Part shown: one piece after another, positions 1-10,883 of the stretch | Position numbering within the stretch: the first letter of the stretch is position 1 | How the letters are laid out: each line of letters begins with the position of its first letter | From: Lactuca virosa | Taxonomy: Eukaryota > Streptophyta > Magnoliopsida > Asterales > Asteraceae | Direction of reading: 5' to 3' | Assembly (NCBI GenBank): GCA_928212115.1 | Contig: CAKMRJ010005634.1 | Span: 256,495,011 to 256,559,010 of the forward strand | Length of the DNA: 64,000 nt | Program-made: the position numbers and the translations under genes | Notes under the pieces: model-generated | Databases searched by the model: none | Told to the model about the DNA's origin: nothing | The model's input: only the letters and a program-made list of their open reading frames with translations

Positions 1-423
1 TTTGATAAAAATGTTGCGGAATGTGTTCCGAGTAAAACATGATAATACGTTATCAAAGCATTTTCGAAGAAATGTATTTTTTATTCATTTTAAAACATTT
101 GGGATGTCATCTTCAATACAGAAACATAAGCAAAACAGAACTTACATTCATTATCACTAGTGATCTACACCTCTTAATCTCTCAGTGTAATGTAATTCAT
201 ATCGACACCCTGTGATAGAAATAAGCTGGAGTGGGTCAGGTTGGAAAACCTGGTGAGTACATAGGGTTTCAACCCACAATAATATAATTATTATGTTTAA
301 ACATCAAACAATCAACCCAATTACCCATCCCCATTATCTTCTTTACTCTTAAGGATCTACCCTAAGAATCAACTATTCCTCGTCGTTCATTCATTCCTAA
401 GGATCATCCTAAGGAATCGGCAC

Positions 424-750
424 GAAGTCCATCGTCACCGGGATTTAGGCACTAAGTCTGCATAGTCGTCAGGGTTTATACAATAGGCACTAAGTCCGCA
501 TAGTCGCCAGGGTTTAGGCACTAAGTCTGCATTGTCGCCAGGGTTTATACAACAGGCACTAAGTCCGCATAGTCGCTAGGGTTTTGGCACTAAGTCTGCA
601 TAGTCGCCAGGGTTTATACAACAGACACAAGTCGCATAGTCGCCAGGGTTTTGGCACCAAGTCTGCATGATCGCCAAGGTTTAGGCACCAAGTCTGCATG
701 ATCGCCAAGGTTTAAGCACCAAGTTTGCATGATCGCCAGGGTTTAGAGTA
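424..750. repeat. Tandem array of about ten 31-38 bp units inside the G0 LTR
   Basis: Units share the core CACTAAGTCTGCATAGTCGC followed by CAGGGTTT. Some carry a short TATACAACAGG extension, giving alternating 31-bp and 37-38-bp spacing. The G2 LTRs have only about three units of the same sequence on the other strand (6170-6280 and 48925-49030), so the array expanded in this copy. It is a VNTR-like minisatellite and not a CRISPR. Confidence 0.85.
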
Positions 751-1794
751 CACCGGGTGAACACATCGTTCACAACACCTACAGGTTGCGAGCCTGCTAG
801 TGTTCCACTGGACTGTCTAGAATAGTCCGTGGTTGTCATCCATACTCTGCTAGATGATGGGGCCATCACTTGGGAAAGACTTCTCACATCGTCCACCTCT
901 CACACTCACCTCGTGGTCTATAACACCTCTCAACTCATCATCCAACTCATATTCCATCTATTACATCTACCCATGTTTTACCCAACATATTATCGTAGAT
1001 ATATATATATACAGTTTAAATCATTTAAAACATGTATAAAATCGTTCATCCAGCATAGACAGCAAGTACTCAGATAATATGCACACATAGCACGTAGTTT
1101 ATATAAAATACTTCATATCTATGTCTAAGATGAAAGTAACTATGCACTCACTTGATAAGGTGGTGACTCGGTACTCGGACAGTGCTTCGTTTACTTTAAA
1201 ATAATTTCCTTCGACGAAACCTAATATTATTACCACTAGATTTTAGTCTAATATTTACCGTGACTAATTATTAGTCTTATTATTATTATTATATAAGCGT
1301 TTAAGCAATACTTTCCAACCACTAGGTAAGACAGGGGCCAGACATAAAACACCGGAGGGCAGGACCATTTTGGCATATAGCACTTCTGAAATCGAACAAC
1401 CCTATGCGACCCTTTAACCAGATTCCCTTCCCCGTACCGCTAGTAGTTAAAAAGATATTATAACGACACTTATATAAGTCATAATAATAGCTCAAATATT
1501 TTATTATAAGTTCATAATAACAATACTAATTTTAAATATAAGCTATATTAAAATAGGTAAGCATAACTTACTTACATGTGGGTTTTAGCTAGGAGTCGGG
1601 CTCTGTAGGGGCAGAACTTCGTCGTTGAATCTTTCTAAGAAAGATTCGTGCAGTGCTTCAGCGCTCACCTTACTATACTAAAACTACAGAAAGAGAAGTC
1701 GAATCGATGGAGGGACCGAAATGCTCCGGGGATAAGAAGAGAAAGACTCTTGAATCAAGAGAATGGTGCAAGAAATATGAGAGCCCAAGCGTCT

Positions 1795-1802
1795 TATTTA
1801 TA
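1795..1802 (-). promoter_or_regulatory. TATA box of the G0 LTR
   Basis: TATAAATA on the minus strand, in the same context as the TATA boxes of both G2 LTRs (5037 and 47845), upstream of a C/T-rich probable start region. Confidence 0.55.
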
Positions 1803-2886
1803 GTAATTGAATTTACAAAAACTACCCTCCATATTACTTAATGACCTTATAGTATATAAACGACTAAACACTCCTTCATAATACTATTTTAATAGATTTA
1901 AACGATATTTGTACTAAACTAATGTCCGAAAGTATCAACACTAGTCTTATAATAACCACTCCTCGATACCTTTTAATGATATATACATTTGTATATATAT
2001 GTGTACTTTATATGATTTTATACTTTATTTTAATACGTAAATATGCTATTATAATTTGTAACTCGTTCATACAACTCCATTTTTGACGTTCTTTAATATT
2101 CACGCGTTGGTATTACGAGTACTACAACTTTTCATTTTTGGACGCCGTCAGCTAATTCTCATCTATCTCAGATTTACAAAACTGTATCGAATTTATCGCG
2201 CTCGAAGAGTAGGGACCAAGTTTCGTCCATATCTTTAACATACGAGCTCTACTCTCGACATTCTTTATATTCACGCGTAGGTAAAAACAAGATCTAAATC
2301 TTTCATTTAGACTCCGTTGGCTAATTCTCGACCGATAGTAAATTTAACAGTAGGAGGAGATTATACTGTTAAATGTCCGCGTAAAATTCATAACTTCTAC
2401 ATACGAACTCCGTTTTCGTCTGTCTTTTTACCGTTGAGTTCCTATTAATGAGATCTTCAACTCTCATTTAGGCCGCGTAGGCCAAAAACCGCTCAACTAA
2501 ATTCGAGTTTCGGGGTCGCACTGCTATGCCAAATCTTAGAAAATTCATAACTTCCCATACGAAGTCAGATTTGGGCGTTCTTTTTTTGTATGTTCTCGGT
2601 TTAACGTATACTAAAAATTTTGTTTAGATCACTAAGGCTAAAAAGTCTTCTACCGTAAATTCACTATTTACGTCTCTCGGTGTCGTACCGGTTTTGCCGT
2701 AAAACTTCGACGGGCCATAACTTCTTCGTTATAACTCGGATTTCGGCGTTCTTTATATGTACGGAACCCTTGTAACATATAATACAACTTGTTTAAGATT
2801 AATCCTTCTAAATAATCTTCCAAAAAAAACTCATTTTTGATGCTCATCGTTTCTAAATTGACTAGCCCGGATCTGCGGGCGTTACA

Positions 2887-3052
2887 TAGAATCAGACCTG
2901 TAAACTTGAGATTAGGGTTTTATCAAACACAAGAGTTACTGTCGACAGGAAGAAGACGGCTTCTTTATATTCGATACAAGCGGAAACCCTAAAGAATTCT
3001 TCAAACAGAAGGAATGTGTATTGATTACACAGTCTCCTACTCTGATACCAAT
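2887..3052 (-). repeat. F1: 5' leader and primer-binding site of a truncated SIRE-like copia
   Basis: On the minus strand, TGGTATCAGAG (3040-3050) is the usual initiator-tRNA-Met primer site and lies 2 bp from an LTR end (TCCCAACA, ending at 3053). The leader beyond it resembles the leaders of S1 and S2, sharing a GCGGAAACCCTAA block and ACACAGTCTCC. It stops where the G0 LTR starts at 2886, so G0 either inserted here or truncated it. Confidence 0.65.
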
Positions 3053-3430
3053 TGTTGGGATTAAAACCCTAATTGTGATTTGATGAACAAGATGCGGAAA
3101 ATAAGAACAAACACAAATATGAAGTTATGTCTAATGATCACTCGATTTATTCAATTATGAGGAACAGATTACACTTTAAGAATAAGAATCTAACTCTACA
3201 AGAAACCTCACAACGTGGCGGCTACATTTTGCCTCAGTCTTAACCCTGATAATGAATAATACATGACTATTTATAGGGAAAAGACAAGTCTTGGGTTTTT
3301 AACCTACACTTCATCAAGGCGGCCCATTGCCATCATCCATGGAGTACTTTGAAACCCTACACATATCCTCATAACAAGTTCAAACCCGAGAATGACACCA
3401 TTATGCACCAAAAGTGACAATATACTTTCA
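3053..3430 (-). repeat. F1: copia LTR fragment
   Basis: On the minus strand it ends in TCCCAACA next to the primer site. The other end is not clear. A change in character near 3430-3440 marks the probable junction with the gypsy LTR fragment F2. It holds no coding sequence. Confidence 0.5.
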
Positions 3431-3434
3431 CAAG

Positions 3435-3891
3435 ATGAGATCTAAGCAAATAGTGGTCATGGTAGCAACTTTATACCTCAAGATGGTTGCCAAAACATCG
3501 TAGATGTCGGATCTACTGCCTCTCTCTTTACTCAAACTTCTTCAAGCTCTAAATTCCTTCACAACCACACCAAAATCACTCTCCAAAGCTCTCTCACACA
3601 CTCAAGAAGGTATAAGGCTCGATCTAGGGTTTCTCTGGGCCGTAAGGACGATGAAGGAGGCTACAAATGAGCCATAAGCTCCTTTAATAGTGGTACAAAT
3701 CCCTGAAAATTAGGGTTTTCCTTTACAATGTCTACTCGTCAAGTTGGGGCCTTCCAACTCGTCGAGTAGACCCTGAGTCTCGCGTCCAAAACGATCTCTA
3801 CTCGACGAGTTGGAGCTCCCCAACTCGTCGAGATCTAGTCCAAAACCCTAAAATCTTGAAAAAATAAATGTTACCTGAAACGAGCGTTACA
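3435..3891 (-). repeat. F2: truncated gypsy LTR with CTCGNCGAG palindromes
   Basis: On the minus strand it starts TGTAACGCTCG at 3891. The part at 3720-3840 holds four CTCG(T/A)CGAG-type motifs, as does the solo LTR at 18202-19803. Transcript-start-like C/T-rich sequence at 3540-3620 also matches that LTR in layout. It is the 5' part of an LTR, with the remainder lost. Confidence 0.6.
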
Positions 3892-4061
3892 CAAATATTT
3901 GAATATAGACGGTAAGCGTTGTATATGTTGTTTGTTTATATAGAAATCAGAGGATGATGTGGTTTTCCGGTTACATTCTAGATGTAATCAAATGAATCTC
4001 AGTCTCCTTGGTGCTTCTTTGGTTCGCTCATGTTTTAGGAGTTCGCTGTTGATCTTTATTA

Positions 4062-4067
<6 letters not shown>
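3892..4067. other. Unassigned sequence left of the G1 LTR
   Basis: No ORF of note, no LTR terminus and no similarity to the other repeats in the window that I can see. It is the immediate outer flank of the G1 3' LTR. Confidence 0.4.

Positions 4068-4144
<77 letters not shown>
4068..4144. repeat. (TA)n microsatellite
   Basis: About 38 uninterrupted TA units, abutting the outer end of the G1 LTR at 4145. The open reading frame through it (poly Ile-Tyr) is an artefact. Confidence 0.95.
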
Positions 4145-4148
<4 letters not shown>

Positions 4149-4290
4149 ACACTCCCGTCCAACATTGGAAACGTCAGGCTGTGCGGTATAGGGACATTAG
4201 ATCATGGTAGCAGGTATATTGCACAATAAAGAAAGTATAAATTAAACATTACTTTCATTTATTATCAACTATTTTATAGTTATATTGTTT
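4145..4290 (-). repeat. G1 3' LTR, distal piece
   Basis: The last 146 bp of the G1 LTR, separated from the rest (49510-51749) by the G2 insertion. The final five bases TGTTT (4286-4290) recur at 49505-49509 as the G2 target-site duplication. Confidence 0.8.
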
Positions 4291-5036
4291 TGTAACGCCC
4301 GCAGATTCGGGCTAGTCAATTTAGAGACAATAATCGTCAAGAATGACTTTTTGATAGAAGATTATATAGAATGAATAACCTTAACCAAGTTATAGTATAT
4401 GTCACAAGGGTTCTATACATATAAAGAACGCTGAAATCCGATTTATAATGAAGAAGTTATGACTCGTTGATAAATTACTTTTTAGCCTTAGTGATCTAAA
4501 GGAAAGTCGTAATATATGTTAAACTAAGAGTATGCGTAAAAATAACACCCAAATCTGACTTCGCATGAGGAAGTTATGATTTTTCTATGATTTAGGACAA
4601 GAGTGTACAACCCGGAAATCGAATTTTAGATCGATCGATTTTTAGCCGACACAACCTAAATAAGAATTGAAGATCCAGTTAATAGGAGCTCAACGATATA
4701 AAGACAGTCGAAAACAGACGTCGGATGAAAACGTTATGAAATTTTAACGGATTTTAACTGTCTAAGTCTGTTAAAATATAACTTTAAAAATAAATTCAAA
4801 ATTAGCCTACAGAGTCTAAAAGAAAGTTATAGATCCCGTTGATACGTACGCGTGGATATAAAGAACGTCAAAAACGGAAATCGTATGTAAGAGTTACGAA
4901 TTTTAGAAGATAATTAGTTTTTGGAGTAACAGCGAGAGACACGTGGCGCGATCTGAGCCACTGCTTCCACACCACGGCTTGGCACCACATGATGACACCT
5001 GGCAACGAACGCCCAGTGTTCAAACCAGACTCAGCC

Positions 5037-5044
5037 TATAAATA
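5037..5044 (+). promoter_or_regulatory. TATA box of the G2 5' LTR
   Basis: TATAAATA in the context CAGCCTATAAATAGAGGCGC. The same box occurs at 47845 in the 3' LTR and at 1795 (minus) in G0. Confidence 0.65.
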
Positions 5045-5311
5045 GAGGCGCAAATCTCCCTAAAAACTCATACCTTTCCCATTCTTTCTCTCTCAAACAC
5101 CCCTCTTAGCCCCTCCCATTCCCTAGCACTTCCCGAGTGCTAGAGTTGGGTCCTGGAGCGCCAAAAGGCTCCGTGAAGAAGAGCTTTCGACTCGGAAGTT
5201 CTGCTCACACAGAGCCCGGTTCCTAGCCAAACCTCCTAGTAAGTGAGTTATGCTCACCCTACTTTAAGTATAGCTTATGTTTAAGTTCAATATCGTTATT
5301 ATGAACTTATA

Positions 5312-5314
<3 letters not shown>

Positions 5315-5378
<64 letters not shown>
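5315..5378. repeat. (TA)n microsatellite in the G2 5' LTR
   Basis: About 30 TA units with one C interruption. The matching site in the 3' LTR (about 48118-48145) is AT-rich but not a clean repeat, so expansion came after insertion. Confidence 0.9.
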
Positions 5379-5382
<4 letters not shown>

Positions 5383-6754
5383 AATATAATATACAAAGTG
5401 TTATTATATTATCATTTGACTACTCGTGGTACGAGGAATCTGGATTGAAGGGTCGCATAGTGTTGTTAGATTTTAGAAGTGTTATAATGCCAAAATGGTC
5501 CTGCCCTCCGGTGTTTCATGTCTGGTCCATGTTTGTACATAGTGATTGAAAAGTATTGTTTGACCCTTATAAAACAATATCGCTCGTAAATAGTCGCAAT
5601 AAATATTAGACTAAAATCTAACAGTAATGATACTAGGTTTCTCCGAAATAAAATAGAATTGTTAGAAGCGAAGTGTTGCCCGAGTTTGGAATCATCACTT
5701 TAACAAGTGAGTGCATAGTTACTTTCATCTTACATATAGGTTTGAAGTATTTAATATAAATTACGTGCTATGTGTGCATATTATCTGTGTTCTTGATATC
5801 TATGCTGAATGAACAAAATATACATGTTTTATTCGATTTAAACTGTATACATATTTTATACCTATAATTATAATGGGTAAAGATGGGTAGATGATAGATG
5901 ATATGAGAGATGAAATATGAGATGAATGATAAGAGATGAAAGATGATATAGATGATGAGAGGTAAAAGATGATGAGAAGCGATGACCCAAGCGATGGCCC
6001 AGTCATCTAGCCGAGTATAGATGACAAGCACATACTATTCTAGACAGTCCAGTGGAACACTAGCAGGCTCACAACCTGTAGGTGTTGTGAACGATGTGTT
6101 CACCAAATGTACTCTAAAAACCAATTGACATGTATTATGGGTGGAGTCTCTAAAATAATATTGACAATAAAAGAGATAAACCCTGGCAGCTATGGACTTA
6201 GTGCCTAACTATTAACATCGTCATCTATCGACTTAGTGTCTATTATATATACTTTGGCAACAATGGACTTCGTGCCTATTCCTTCGGACAATCCTTAGGA
6301 ATAAATAGTGAGGGATAGATGATTTTTAGGGAAGATACTTAAGAATAAAGAAGATAATGAGGATGGGTACTTGGGTTAATTGTTTGATGATGAAACATAA
6401 TAAATTTATTATTGTGGGTTAGGTACTCACTAGGTTTCCCAACCTGACCCACTCAGTTTATTTGTATCACAGGTGTCGATACAAAGCTACATTACATTGA
6501 GAGATTAAAGGAGATGTAAATCACTAGGGTAAATGAATGTAAGCTTTGTTTATGCTTATGTTTCTGTATTAACGATGACATCTCAATGTTTTAATATAAA
6601 TAAATTACATTTCTTTGGAAATGCTTTGATAAAATATTTATCATGTTTTCTGGGAACAAATTCCACAATATTATTCTTTCAAAAGGAATACTCTTATTTT
6701 CAAATAAGCATAAATAAAATTTTGAAAATGACCGTGAATTTGGGATGTCACATT

Positions 6755-6766
6755 TGGTATCAGAGC
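6755..6766 (+). other. G2 primer-binding site
   Basis: TGGTATCAGAGC, complementary to the 3' end of initiator tRNA-Met, two bases after the 5' LTR. Confidence 0.9.
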
Positions 6767-7164
6767 ATTAGTTTAAGCGAACTAGGAATAAGGATTTATT
6801 TCTAGACTTAAACTTAGAATGCTAATCGATGATTGTGTGGAGTGTGTCTAATATATTAGGTAGTATAACTGAATAGACATAAGAACTAGATTATTTTATG
6901 AAAGATACCTAAATTTATTTTGTGTGCTAAATCATTTATGCTAGAAGATGCCTTATATGCCTTATGATACTATCGTTTGATCGGATCTATGGTCTGTTGC
7001 CGACCAGACCTGGAAATTTATGTGTTCAGATTTCTAAATGTTTAAATACAATATTAGAACTGGCATATAACTTTTCGGAGCGATAAGGAGATTTATACAT
7101 AAAGCTTTGCTATATAAATTCTCGTCACTGCACACCGAACGTCTAATTTGGTGTATAGATCGAC

Positions 7165-7371
7165 ATGGTGAGAACTCAAAGCGGATTGGAAAGCTGTAAC
7201 CTGCAGCTTGAGTTATAAGTGATTGAGCGTACACCAGAAGTAGCAGCTGCACTCGAGCCAATCACGATGACAGGAGTCCAAGCAATGATTCGGGCTATGA
7301 TGGCCGAACAAAGCGAGGAGATGAGGAAAATGTTGCTCAATAGGGATGAACCTACTGTGCCAGTACACCAG
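7165..7371 (+). pseudogene. G2 gag, N-terminal part
   Basis: The reading frame from the ATG at 7165 has a stop at codon 18. It then continues with a stretch typical of Tekay-type Gag N-termini (VQAMIRAMMAEQSEEM followed by RKMLLN). It is interrupted at 7371 by the S2 insertion and resumes in the same frame at 45612. The large central capsid domain found in full-length Tekay Gag is absent even after allowing for the insertion, so this is an internally deleted gag. Confidence 0.7.
7367..7371. repeat. S2 target-site duplication, left copy (ACCAG)
   Basis: ACCAG here and at 45607-45611 flank S2 exactly at its LTR termini. Confidence 0.95.
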
Positions 7372-7396
7372 TGATAGGACAAAAATCCTTATAGAT

Positions 7397-7723
7397 TGTT
7401 GAGTATAAAAGATTGCGTCACTGGGCCGTTTTTCTTTGTCCATTATGTACATGGTTTGGGCCTGTCCAACCGTATTAATTATTAGGGTTATAGTATATAT
7501 ATATATATAGTGGATACATGCACCATAGTAGCTAGGAATTGAATTAATCGTTTCTATGTAACCCTAGCACGCCTCTACAGTAGCAATTCTTTATAGAGTT
7601 CTTCTGAGGTTGTGCCTTTAATCATTCGACACCAGTTGATACATCTTGTGTTCTTGTTTTCATATCATGTTATTACTTTACCTATTTGAATCTAAATGAT
7701 CTTAAAGGATTATATTCCCAACA
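7397..7723 (+). repeat. S1 5' LTR (327 bp)
   Basis: TGTTGAGTATAAAAG to TTCCCAACA. It holds a short (TA)n tract at 7494-7509 where the 3' LTR has about 36 units. The LTR is recognisably related to the S2 LTR read on the minus strand. Confidence 0.95.
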
Positions 7724-7725
7724 AT

Positions 7726-7737
7726 TGGTATCAGAGC
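7726..7737 (+). other. S1 primer-binding site
   Basis: TGGTATCAGAGC, complementary to the initiator tRNA-Met 3' end, two bases after the LTR. Confidence 0.92.
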
Positions 7738-7913
7738 GGGAGACTGTGTAAATCATACACATATCTTCTGTTTGAAGAAATCATTAGGGTTTCCGCTTTT
7801 ATCGAATCTGTTGGAGCCGTTATTACTTTGTTGACATCACTCCATGATTTTGATATTTCCCTAATAAGACCTTACGAGTCTGATTCTTTACAGGTACAAA
7901 AAAACAAGTCAAA

Positions 7914-10883
7914 ATGCTGCACGATGATTTTCAATCCAATCCAATCAACATCTCAAACAACATAGGTTCAACCACAAGAATTCTAATTTTATATCCACAC
8001 GAGTATGAAGTGTGGACTCTTCATTTTGATGATTATGTTCTCGGCTTAGAAGAAAATGGGTACTTGATCTGGGAAGCTATTACTTTGGGTCCTTTTTTCC
8101 ACTCTGAAACCAAAAGAACTATCAAAACTCAGAAGGAATACAACTAGTTGCTCGTTGATATGAAGGAGGTTCCTAAGGATGAGAGAGACAAGCTCACCAG
8201 TAACATTAAAGAAATGAGAATTATAAGGTTCGCTCTACAGTCTGACATATTTCGCTTGGTGAGTTCATGTGAAACGGCGAAAGATATTTAGGACAGGCTT
8301 AAAGAGCTTTATTCCACAGATGCCGATCTCGAACATTCTACCCAAACACTTCTGCTTTCGGAGTTCGGTGACTTCAAACAAAAGCCGGAAGAAAATCTAA
8401 GCCGGACATTCAACCGATACAATCATATTCTTAGTAGGATGACGGTGGTCTTCGGAAAGAATGGTCACTTTCATGAATGGTCTTAGGAAAGAATGGATGT
8501 CGGTGGTCTCAACTGTTAAAGCTCATGAACAATTCAAGAATTATACATTGGCCAAACTAGTTGGCATTCTTAAGTCACATGAAAGTGAAGTGACGAAAGA
8601 AACAAAAGTTGTGTCCGGTATGGGGTCCTTGGCTCTCATTTCAAAAGGCAAGGGTGTTGGAGAGGAAGAACCAGAAACTGACCTTTCTGGAAATGATCTG
8701 ACAAGTGAAGAATATGCTTTGATGATTTTAAACCACAAACGGTTTGCAAGAAAGAAATTTCTTACCACTAAGAACCGAAACTGGCAGGGAAGTTATAGTT
8801 CCGAGAAAGCGAAAGAGGAGAACAAAAGCACTCCTCTTAAGGATGAAGAGAAGAAGAAGGAAAGCAAGCTGGTTGGCGAATCAGGCTATGACTGCAACTA
8901 TTTTCATGGCAAGAATCATTTGGCAAAGGAGTGCACGCTGAGGAGGCTGAATGAGAAGAAAGAAGGAGAGGATGATGAAGCTTACCACTTACGTAAGCTG
9001 GAAGAGATTAAGAAGAAGAAGACTAATGATAACTCAATGCCTGCGTTGATTGTGCAGGAAAATACAGCTGAAGATGAGTTTGGAGGAGTGGAGATTTGGT
9101 CAACTGACTCTGAGGATGAGGAGGTACGCAAGCCCACACATGGCAGGTCATATGTTGCAAAAGAAGAAAACTCTAAGTTCGCTGGTAGGTGTTTGATGGT
9201 GACCAATGGCGGGTCAACAGATAGCGGATATGGGAATGCAGAGGGAAGAGAAGATGACAAGTGTTTTGTTGCAAAACCTATTAGTGAGAAAAGGTATGAG
9301 TGTGATCAACTGATCAAAAAGGTACACACCATTCTTGAATCTCTTAAAGTTCCTATATCTAACTATGAAACTGAATTAAACGACCTAAAATTCACCTTTT
9401 CAAGCATAAGTAATAGTCTTAAACAGAGTCGTCTAGCGAATGCTAACCTAACTGATCAAATGAGCAGGACGTCATCCAAGAGTGAGGAGCGAAGGATGTG
9501 GATTGAGAAGATCGAGTCTGAGTTGTCTAGGTCTAGAGACGAATCAATTTATTTCCAAAGATATAATTTGAAGTTTTTGAAACAGAGAAACATTTTTTGT
9601 TTAATTGCTAAATGTCTTTATGTGAATATTACTCAGCTGCATTTAGACTGTGAGATAGGTAAAAACATTCACAAAATGATCTTGCCTTTCCTTGAATTTA
9701 AGGAAGACGAGATTGATCTGATTGTTACAAGTGTGAATCTATCGTCTCTTCAGACGAAACCTCTGAAGCTTATAGAATTGGACCGGAGAAAATTGAATCT
9801 TTTATTAACTCCAAAGACCATAAGAAAATGTTAAAGAACTCGCTTGATGAAAATGACAGGTGGAAAATCAAGACTGAAACTGTACAGAAATTTGACTCAT
9901 TGCATTCCAAATTAAGTTCAGAAAATAAAATCAATCCTGAAAATACATCTAAATTTGACGAGGAAAGTGATATGAGCGAAATATCTATAGAAGATGAGGT
10001 TGACTGTTCTGAGTTTGTGAAAACCGAACCCGAACCTGTAAAAGTCATGATTTCTGAAAACTCAGTCGAGTTCACTCGCATTTCTCAGAACAAGCCGAAA
10101 ATTTTGAATGCAAAAGCTACGGTTTATCCTAAAGTCCAAACTGTCCTTAATCAAGTTTTCAAGGTCAATGGAGTGAACAAAACTCAAATAGTGGAACTGA
10201 CTTCGCTCGTAGAATAAGACAACACAGATAGATGCGATGATTACTTTTGGTCTGCACCAATTGATAATGCGGACAAAACAAAAGGTCTATCTGAAAGAAC
10301 CTCTTGGAGAGTTAAAGGACGTTATGTGGCTGAGCCAATAAATAAGCCTTCAAGTTTTGAAAGGAAGCAAGTTTGGCAATCCAAAAATTCTAGCTACGTT
10401 CGCAATGAGAAATCTTCAAATCAAAAAGCAAAATCTAGCTCGCTTGCAAATGCTGGTCAATGCTCGCACTGTCATTCATGTAATAAGCAATCAAATAATG
10501 TTGCTCCAAAACCCTCTTTTTCATAGTAACCAAGAGCGAAACCTAGATCCCATACTTCTCAACCCATGAAATATGTATCCAAAGATGTCAAATGAAAGGG
10601 AAAGCTTGTCGAGGAATCTAAAGTTCCAACCAAAAAGACGATCGCTGATTCTAAAAGAGTAGAGAGAAAATTCGTCAAAAATCAAATAAAAAATAAACCA
10701 AAGCAATCTAATTTAAAAGAGATGAAACCCCAAGATAATAAAATCAAAGTTTTCACTATTAAAAGAAAAGAGGAAACTACTTTGATAAAACGAACATACA
10801 TGGTTGGTGTTTCTATTATTTTTCCCCGTTCTGTAAAAGGCTCACCAGGACCCAAACAACTTTGGGTTCCTAAATCTGCTTAA
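7914..10883 (+). pseudogene. gag: S1 gag (broken)
   Basis: Gag packages element RNA into virus-like particles in the cytoplasm. The frame opens at the ATG at 7914, with N-terminal residues (NPINISNNIGSTTRIL) shared with S2. Stops occur at 8145 (CAG to TAG relative to S2) and 8289 (TAG at codon 126, shared with S2). A frameshift and small rearrangement lie just before 8461. An open stretch of 457 codons (8461-9834) follows, holding the nucleic-acid-binding zinc knuckle at 8893-8934. The second Cys of that knuckle is Phe (C-x2-F-x4-H-x4-C). Lys/Asn-rich tails follow, with frameshifts near 9830 and 10220-10330. It ends at the TAA at 10881 next to protease. Confidence 0.85.

Larger units (their letters stand above)
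1..2886 (-). repeat. G0: gypsy LTR, minus orientation, cut by the left window edge
   Basis: Read on the minus strand, this begins TGTAACGCCCGCAGAT at 2886 and follows the G2 LTRs throughout. It contains the same TATA box, the same poly-purine segments and the same 'lost base' region near its 3' end. By comparison with G2, about 90 bp of its 3' end lie outside the window. The TSD partner next to 2887 (TAGAA) cannot be checked. It could be a solo LTR or the 5' LTR of another element. It carries no gene. Similarity to G2 is clear by eye but is diverged, and the internal tandem array at 424-750 is much longer than in the G2 copies. Confidence 0.85.
4291..6752 (+). repeat. G2 5' LTR
   Basis: Starts TGTAACGCCC and ends GATGTCACA. 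It contains a TATA box at 5037, a (TA)n tract at 5315-5378 that the 3' LTR lacks, and a short tandem of the GGACTTAGTGCC unit at 6170-6280. About 50 bp present in the 3' LTR (near 47220-47270) are missing here. Confidence 0.92.

Noticed and set aside
424..750. Regular short repeats with spacers resembling a CRISPR array
   Set aside because: Spacers are themselves repeated, there are no cas genes, and the unit is part of a plant gypsy LTR.
3959..4210. ORFs of Ile-Tyr repeats (also at 21280, 33449, 50145 and 50260)
   Set aside because: They are read through (TA)n microsatellites.
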